Below, piece after piece: positions 59,994-64,000 of a stretch of DNA of 64,000 bases (its first letter is position 1; each line of letters begins with the position of its first letter). Below the pieces are notes generated by a model. That model worked only from the letters and a program-made list of their open reading frames with translations. It was not told the DNA's origin and did not search any database. The DNA is from an uncultured Bacillota bacterium. Lineage in GTDB: Bacteria; Bacillota; Dehalobacteriia; UBA7702. The position numbers were made by a program, and so were the translations under genes. Location of the stretch: contig CADBQN010000037.1 in the NCBI GenBank assembly GCA_902796855.1, positions 1 to 64,000 of the forward strand. The letters are read 5' to 3'.

Positions 59994-61382
59994 TCAAAGA
60001 AGGCCTGCTTCTTTTTTGAATTTGGTTACACTGTTGATGGGAACGTCAAGAATATCGGCAATGCGGAATTTTGTCTGAATGCCAAGGCCTGCGTCCGGTC
60101 TTACCTGAACCGTACCGATGTTAAGTTCTTCCCTGAGTTCTTTCATTTCGGCACAGTCTGCAAGATAACTTACAGGACAGTTCAATTTATCCGCGACATA
60201 TTTTTTTGCGTCGTCGATTTTATAACCTTGAAGCTGCATACGGAAAACGAGGTCGCCGGCAGTTCTTATGCCGCCCATACCCGCGCATGCTTCATGGGTG
60301 AGACCCTGACCGAAGGTGTCTCCACCGCCTACCTACAATCCGTCAACACCGGCGATTTCGACCAGAGCCTTATCCACACGGGAAACCGCATCGGCAGAAG
60401 GAATGAGGGAAAGCGGGATCGCGCCAACGCCCATGCCTACATTGGCATGAACAGGGATCTTCGCGACTTTTACGGTTTCTTTGGCAAAGGTTACCACACG
60501 GGCAAGATTCCATGCGAGGGATTTGGAGCTGTTGGTATTTACCGCCATACCAAAGATGGATACCCCGGCTCTTTCTGCCATTTTTACCTGCTGATGGGGA
60601 TAAAGGCCGGCAATGATCTCATCGTCAAATTTTAATTCGCCGTGCATACCGATGTTGAATTCACCTGCCATACCGACTTCAAAACCGGTGGTGGGGTATT
60701 TTTCTCGCAGGATGCGAACGGCTTCGAGGGATGCTTTTACATCAGCGTCGCCGGATGCGCCAACGGTATCGAAGTTGATGCCGTCTGCGCCGGACTCGAT
60801 CATGCCCGAGGCAACGTAAACGATATCGCTAATAGCGTGTTCGATTGCTTCTTCCTGAGCTTCCCTTGCTTCTGTGATCTTACCTGCGGGGAGAAGTTCT
60901 GCCCAGTTATCACAAGGACCATCGGGTTTGGTATAGAGCCCCATATTGGGCATCGCACCGTAAAGCAAAGGCAAAGTGGTCAATAATTGAGCCTGTTCCA
61001 TTGCCTGGCGTTCTTCGGCTGCAATGGCTTTTAAGGGTTTGTAACTGTAGTCCACATGGCAAAGTTCAAAACTGTCGGAAGCGAGAGCGCGTTCTTGTGT
61101 AATGATGGCCTGCAGACGATCCATGGGGATACCGTTGCGGATGCTGAGTTTCAAGGTACCCGCGTCATAGGAAAGAACAATCTCTTTTCCCGGTTCCACG
61201 GATACGATCTTTTGGGGGCTAGCAATGATTTCATAGAGATAATCCATTTCATCCTGAGTCATTGCGGGGATCTGAGCGCGTTCTGCCGCGTCCTGAGTAC
61301 CGGCTTCGATATCGGCACGGATCTCGGCTTCGGTCATTTCTGCTACAAAGTTGTCGCCGTAGCGAGTGAGAATTTCAGACAT
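59994..61382 (-). CDS. mtbB: Dimethylamine:corrinoid methyltransferase with in-frame UAG (pyrrolysine)
   Basis: 462 residues if UAG at codon 350 is read. The first 349 residues match MtbB: F-Y/L-Y-G-A-M-P-N-M-G-L-Y near residue 140, G-A-D-G-I-N-F-D-T near 200, G-M-A-G-E near 233 and G-L-Y-P-H-Q-Q near 257. The UAG follows I-A-G-V-D-G-L. The same frame continues V-G-G-G-D-T-F-G-Q-G-L, then G-I-R-T-A-G-D-L-V and R-E-E-L, as in archaeal MtbB after its pyrrolysine. The enzyme moves a methyl group from dimethylamine to MtbC. Start ATG with GGAGG; stop TGA. Confidence 0.95.
60297..60326 (-). promoter_or_regulatory. Hairpin just after the mtbB UAG (PYLIS-like)
   Basis: Starting 7 bases after UAG, GGT-G-GAGAC can pair with GTCTC-ACC (8 bp, one bulge), with an inner ACC-TTC-GGT stem. 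Its place resembles the PYLIS structures described in archaeal mtmB. Known PYLIS effects are modest, so its role here is open. Confidence 0.4.
60333..60335 (-). other. In-frame UAG codon, probable pyrrolysine, mtbB codon 350
   Basis: Plus strand reads CTA at these bases. Both flanks are in one frame and both are MtbB-like. In methanogen MtbB a UAG occupies the matching site after G-V-D-G. Confidence 0.92.
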
Positions 61383-61423
61383 TGAGCATATCCTCCTTCA
61401 TTTTTTCTTTTGATATTATTTAT

Positions 61424-61440
61424 AGCAATTACCGTGCCAA
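61424..61440 (-). promoter_or_regulatory. Sigma-54 (-24/-12) promoter of mtbB
   Basis: Minus strand TTGGCACG-GTAA-TTGCT: TGGCAC at 61439-61434 and TTGC at 61428-61425, matching TGGCAC-N5-TTGC exactly. Transcription would start near 61413, 31 bases before the mtbB ATG. Confidence 0.92.
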
Positions 61441-61456
61441 AAAATAATCGCAAATA

Positions 61457-61480
61457 AATCACCTGCTTGATGCGGTGATT
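61457..61480 (-). promoter_or_regulatory. Inverted repeat upstream of the sigma-54 promoter
   Basis: AATCACC-(10)-GGTGATT, centred about 55 bases before the predicted start. Possible binding site for an activator or bending protein. Confidence 0.4.
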
Positions 61481-61504
61481 GCTGAGGAAGTTATCGATGT
61501 AAAA

Positions 61505-61541
61505 AAATTAAGCAATGAAAAAATGATCATTGCTTAATTTT
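61505..61541 (-). terminator. Terminator of the downstream sigma-54 regulator gene
   Basis: AAAATTAAGCAATGA / TCATTGCTTAATTTT, about 14 bp, with T tracts at the 3' end on the minus strand. It isolates mtbB from read-through of the 61620 gene. Confidence 0.8.
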
Positions 61542-61580
61542 TGGATTTGTATGGATCACTTAAGTCCCTACTAAACGGGG

Positions 61581-61619
61581 ATCAAAAAAATGATTGGCGA
61601 TAATCAAAAAAATGATTGG
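61581..61619 (-). repeat. Tandem 17-bp repeats, candidate activator sites
   Basis: ATCAAAAAAATGATTGG occurs at 61581-61597 and 61603-61619, 22 bases apart (two helical turns). Each copy is itself an ATCA/TGAT inverted repeat. They lie 170-205 bases before the mtbB start point, a usual distance for sigma-54 enhancers, and right behind the regulator stop codon. Confidence 0.55.
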
Positions 61620-62558
61620 TCATAAATTATGCTTTTTCTTTAGTTTGATCACGGTGCTTTGGTCAATGCCGAGGGCTCGTGCCACCTCATAGGAGGAGTT
61701 GTATTGACTGTATGCTTTGGTAAGCAGCTGTTTCTCGATTTCTGCTTTAGCCTCTTTCAGAGGTACGATCTCGGAGCAGACGATGCTGTTCCCTACTTCC
61801 TCTTTTTTGCTCAGAAGTTTGGTGAGATCGGAACCTGTGATTTCGTTTGTATCTTTATAAATATACAGTCGCTCGATGATATGTTCCATTTCTCGGATGT
61901 TGCCGGGCCAATCGTGTTGTTTCAGAGGTACCACAACATCTTTGCTGAAGGTTTTTGTCTTTTCGTATTTCTTATTATATTGGTAGAGAAAGAATTGAGC
62001 CAAATGGAGAATATCGTCGCCCCAGTTTCGAAGAGGTGGTACGGTGATGGGGAATACATCCAATCGGTAGTAAAGGTCCTGACGGAAGGTTCCTTCTTCG
62101 CTCATGGCGCGGAGGTCTCGGTGGGTTGCTGCCACGATACGGGTATTGATCGGGATCTTTTTGTGACCGCCCACTCGTGTGATGGTTTTTTCCTGGATGA
62201 AATCCAGCAGTTTTACCTGAACGGGGAGGGGGAGTTCACCGATTTCATCGAGGAACAGCGTTCCGCCGTCGGCCATTTCGATTTTCCCTTTTTTCCCGGA
62301 ACGGCTGGCGCCGGTAAAGGATCCGGCCTCATATCCGAAGAATTCCGATTCCAGCAAATGCTCGGGGATCATGGCGCAGTTGATTTTTACCATGGGTTTA
62401 TCGCTGCGGGCGCTGAGCTTATGAATAAGATCGGCGGCAACCTCTTTCCCCGTACCGCTTTCCCCGTCGATCAATACCGTGGCGTCTGTCGGCGCCACTT
62501 TCTCAATATTTCGTTCCGCCTCGCGCATCGCGGGGCATCCTCTTTCCCCGGCAATCAA
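61620..62558 (-). CDS. Sigma-54-dependent activator lacking a sensor domain
   Basis: 312 residues. AAA+ domain with G-E-S-G-T-G-K-E near residue 32, G-S-F-T-G-A-S and L-F-L-D-E-I-G, and a C-terminal helix-turn-helix (Y-E-V-A-R-A-L-G-I-D-Q-S-T-V) nearly the same as in the 56587 regulator. The PAS part of that protein is missing; the frame closes at a stop only 40 bases upstream. The start is uncertain (TTG at 62558, or ATG about 10 codons later). Either a PspF-like stand-alone activator or a 5'-truncated gene at the island edge. Confidence 0.8.
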   Translation of the reverse strand: MIAGERGCPAMREAERNIEKVAPTDATVLIDGESGTGKEVAADLIHKLSARSDKPMVKINCAMIPEHLLESEFFGYEAGSFTGASRSGKKGKIEMADGGTLFLDEIGELPLPVQVKLLDFIQEKTITRVGGHKKIPINTRIVAATHRDLRAMSEEGTFRQDLYYRLDVFPITVPPLRNWGDDILHLAQFFLYQYNKKYEKTKTFSKDVVVPLKQHDWPGNIREMEHIIERLYIYKDTNEITGSDLTKLLSKKEEVGNSIVCSEIVPLKEAKAEIEKQLLTKAYSQYNSSYEVARALGIDQSTVIKLKKKHNL

Positions 62559-62589
62559 AATTTTGCCGTACCGATCCGCGGACCTCCTT

Positions 62590-63132
62590 TTAAAAGGTCA
62601 GCTCGGCGTCAATGAGGCGGCAGTAAAGCTGATCGTCCTCCATATAGGTATCGAAAACGCCGGTCACGGTGATCTCACTGTCAATGGCGGGGTAATCGTC
62701 GGGGTAGCTGTGATCTCCCTCCCAGACGAACTCGATGCCCTGGGCGCAGCAGGCGGTGGCGTCGGCGATGAGGCAGGCGAAATAATTCTGGCTTTCCCCC
62801 TCATACACCTGGAACGTCCCGGCCATTTTCACCGATTTGCCGAGATAGGAATCGGGGTCGTTGACCATATCGAAGACCTGGGAATAGACCATCGTGGCGT
62901 TGAGCTCCGTCAGGTCGATGTCATAGCTGCCGCTGTCCGTCCCGGCATCGCCGGAGGAAGCGGCGTTCCCGCCGCCGTTTTCGTCACCGCCGCCGTTCTC
63001 CGCTTCGTCCATGATATCGGAGACCGTCGGCGAAGTGCTGTTATCGCCGCGGCTCGCGGCGGAATCGCCGCCGCAGCCGACGAAAAAGACAACAAGACAC
63101 AGCGACAAAAGAATCAAAACTGTTTTTTTCAT
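62590..63132 (-). CDS. Lipoprotein in the metal ABC transporter operon
   Basis: 180 residues. Lipoprotein signal with F-F-V-G-C-G-G, a low-complexity G/D/S/N linker to about residue 72, then a compact domain (Y-L-G-K-S-V-K-M-A-G-T-F, A-C-L-I-A-D-A-T-A-C-C, I-T-V-T-G-V-F) that looks like a small OB-type beta fold with three cysteines. It overlaps the permease gene by ATGA, so it probably works with that transporter, perhaps as a metal-handling accessory protein. Confidence 0.65.
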   Translation of the reverse strand: MKKTVLILLSLCLVVFFVGCGGDSAASRGDNSTSPTVSDIMDEAENGGGDENGGGNAASSGDAGTDSGSYDIDLTELNATMVYSQVFDMVNDPDSYLGKSVKMAGTFQVYEGESQNYFACLIADATACCAQGIEFVWEGDHSYPDDYPAIDSEITVTGVFDTYMEDDQLYCRLIDAELTF

Positions 63133-63983
63133 GATCTGACACCTCCGGGAATCATACCGATCAGATAGCAGAGAGCGAACACGACGATGTCCACGGCGAC
63201 GATGGTGGAGCCGACGGGCGTACCGCCGACGATGGAAACAACCATCCCCAGCAGGGAACAGGCCACCGAAAGCACGGCGGAACAGATCGTCACCGAGCGG
63301 AAGCTCTTGAAGAGCCGCATCGCCGAAAGCGCCGGGAAGATCACCAGCGCCGAAATGAGCAGGGAACCGACGAGGTTCATGGCCAGAACGATGATGACGG
63401 CGATGATGACGGCGATCAGCAGGTTATAGCCGTTGGCCTTTGTCCCCGCGGCTCTGGCGAAATCCTCGTCAAAGGTAACGGCGAAGATCTTGTTGTAAAA
63501 GAGAATGAACACGGCGACAACGATGACGGAGAGGATGATGCAGAGCCACACCACCGGCAGGGTCAGCGTCAGGATCGACGTGGAACCGAACAGCGTGGAA
63601 CAGACGTCGCCGGAGATGTTGGCGGATTTGGAGAACAGGTTCATCAGCAGATAGCCGATGGCCAGGGAGCCGACGGAGATCATGGCGATGGCGGCGTCCC
63701 CCTTGATCTTCGCGTTCTGCCCGGTGCGCAGCAGCAGCACGGCGCAGGCCACGGTAATCACCAGCACCAGCGGCATTTCGTTGCTCATGTCGAGGATCGT
63801 CGCCACGGCCAGCGCGCCGAAGGCCACGTGGGAGAGACCGTCGCCGATGAAGGAGAACCGTTTCAGCACCAGCGTCACGCCGAGGAGCGAGGAGCAGAGG
63901 GCGATGAGCACACCGACGATGAGGGCGTAGCGGACGAAGGGATATTGAAAATAGAGAAAGAGCTTTTCCCAAAGGGCGTCCAT
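63129..63983 (-). CDS. Zinc/manganese-type ABC transporter permease (ZnuB/MntB family)
   Basis: 284 residues with about nine membrane segments of the ABC-3 permease family. V-L-K-R-F-S-F-I-G-D-G-L-S-H-V-A-F-G near residue 40 and G-S-L-L-I-S-A-L-V-I-F-P-A-L-S-A near 212 are diagnostic. Imports zinc, manganese or iron. The specific metal cannot be read from the sequence. Start overlaps the preceding stop (TGATG). Confidence 0.9.
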   Translation of the reverse strand: MDALWEKLFLYFQYPFVRYALIVGVLIALCSSLLGVTLVLKRFSFIGDGLSHVAFGALAVATILDMSNEMPLVLVITVACAVLLLRTGQNAKIKGDAAIAMISVGSLAIGYLLMNLFSKSANISGDVCSTLFGSTSILTLTLPVVWLCIILSVIVVAVFILFYNKIFAVTFDEDFARAAGTKANGYNLLIAVIIAVIIVLAMNLVGSLLISALVIFPALSAMRLFKSFRSVTICSAVLSVACSLLGMVVSIVGGTPVGSTIVAVDIVVFALCYLIGMIPGGVRS

Positions 63984-64000
63984 CAGCGATCCCCTCCTTT
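63983..64000 (-). CDS. Partial: end of the upstream gene, probably the transporter ATPase
   Basis: Only K-G-G-D-R and TGA are in the window. The TGATG overlap with the permease gene is typical of an ATPase-permease pair. Too short to identify by sequence. Confidence 0.35.
   Translation of the reverse strand, partial: KGGDR

Noticed and set aside
60333-61382. mtbB as a nonsense-mutated pseudogene
   Set aside because: The codon after G-V-D-G-L is the known pyrrolysine site, the frame past it is intact and conserved, and the gene has a sigma-54 promoter, good ribosome site and a working partner gene.

Overview
The window reads as a chromosomal segment of an anaerobic, GC-rich Bacillota (Firmicutes) of endospore-forming ancestry. 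The block yqfC-yqfD-phoH-yqfF(pgpH)-ybeY-dgkA-era-(mgtE)-recO-glyQ-glyS-ppsR-ppdK keeps the Bacillus/Clostridia gene order and includes the sporulation genes yqfC/yqfD. mazG-hup-rqcP, T-box leaders and SLH-domain proteins point the same way. Superoxide reductase, rubredoxin, a flavodiiron protein, rubrerythrin, two indolepyruvate:ferredoxin oxidoreductases and pyruvate phosphate dikinase indicate a strict anaerobe with ferredoxin-based metabolism. There are no ribosomal RNA genes, CRISPR arrays or recognisable insertion sequences.

Layout. 1-7.1 kb (minus): a compact redox operon with two HdrB/HdrC-type modules, a lipoyl-carrier (GcvH-like) protein, a GlcD-like FAD protein, a pyridine-nucleotide-disulfide-type flavoprotein, a half-length aldehyde:ferredoxin-oxidoreductase-like protein and a four-cluster ferredoxin. 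A possible lipoate ligase starts at the window edge. 8.2-12.1 kb (plus): an ABC transporter plus mobA behind a leader that looks like a Moco riboswitch with a terminator. 12.1-14.9 kb: comEC, comEA and a CAU tRNA. 15-19.2 kb: an oxygen/NO defence cluster with a divergent Crp/Fnr regulator. 19.2-22.4 kb: an O-antigen-ligase-like protein and small unknown genes. 22.4-26.4 kb (minus): paaK-iorB-iorA under a T-box. 26.9-35.7 kb: unknown genes, rqcP-hup-mazG, two polysaccharide deacetylases, an acyltransferase and a hydrolase. 35.8-53.1 kb (minus): the conserved core block. 53.2-55.8 kb: a second iorAB.

The most notable region is the visibly AT-richer stretch from about 55.9 to 62.6 kb. It holds a dimethylamine:corrinoid methyltransferase gene (mtbB, 59994-61382) with an in-frame UAG at codon 350, and the same reading frame continues as recognisable MtbB for another 112 residues. 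UAG is therefore very probably read as pyrrolysine. mtbB is followed by its corrinoid protein mtbC and a TauE/SafE-like permease. It is preceded by a near-perfect sigma-54 (-24/-12) promoter and lies between two paralogous sigma-54 activators. The pyrrolysine machinery (pylT, pylS, pylBCD) is not in the window. The window ends in a zinc/manganese-type ABC transporter operon.

Working together: mtbB/mtbC would demethylate dimethylamine and pass the methyl group to a corrinoid. The paaK-iorAB operon under an aromatic-type T-box suggests that arylacetates are converted to aromatic amino acids. The first operon resembles the lipoate/heterodisulfide-reductase-like electron-transfer systems but has a different set of flavoproteins.
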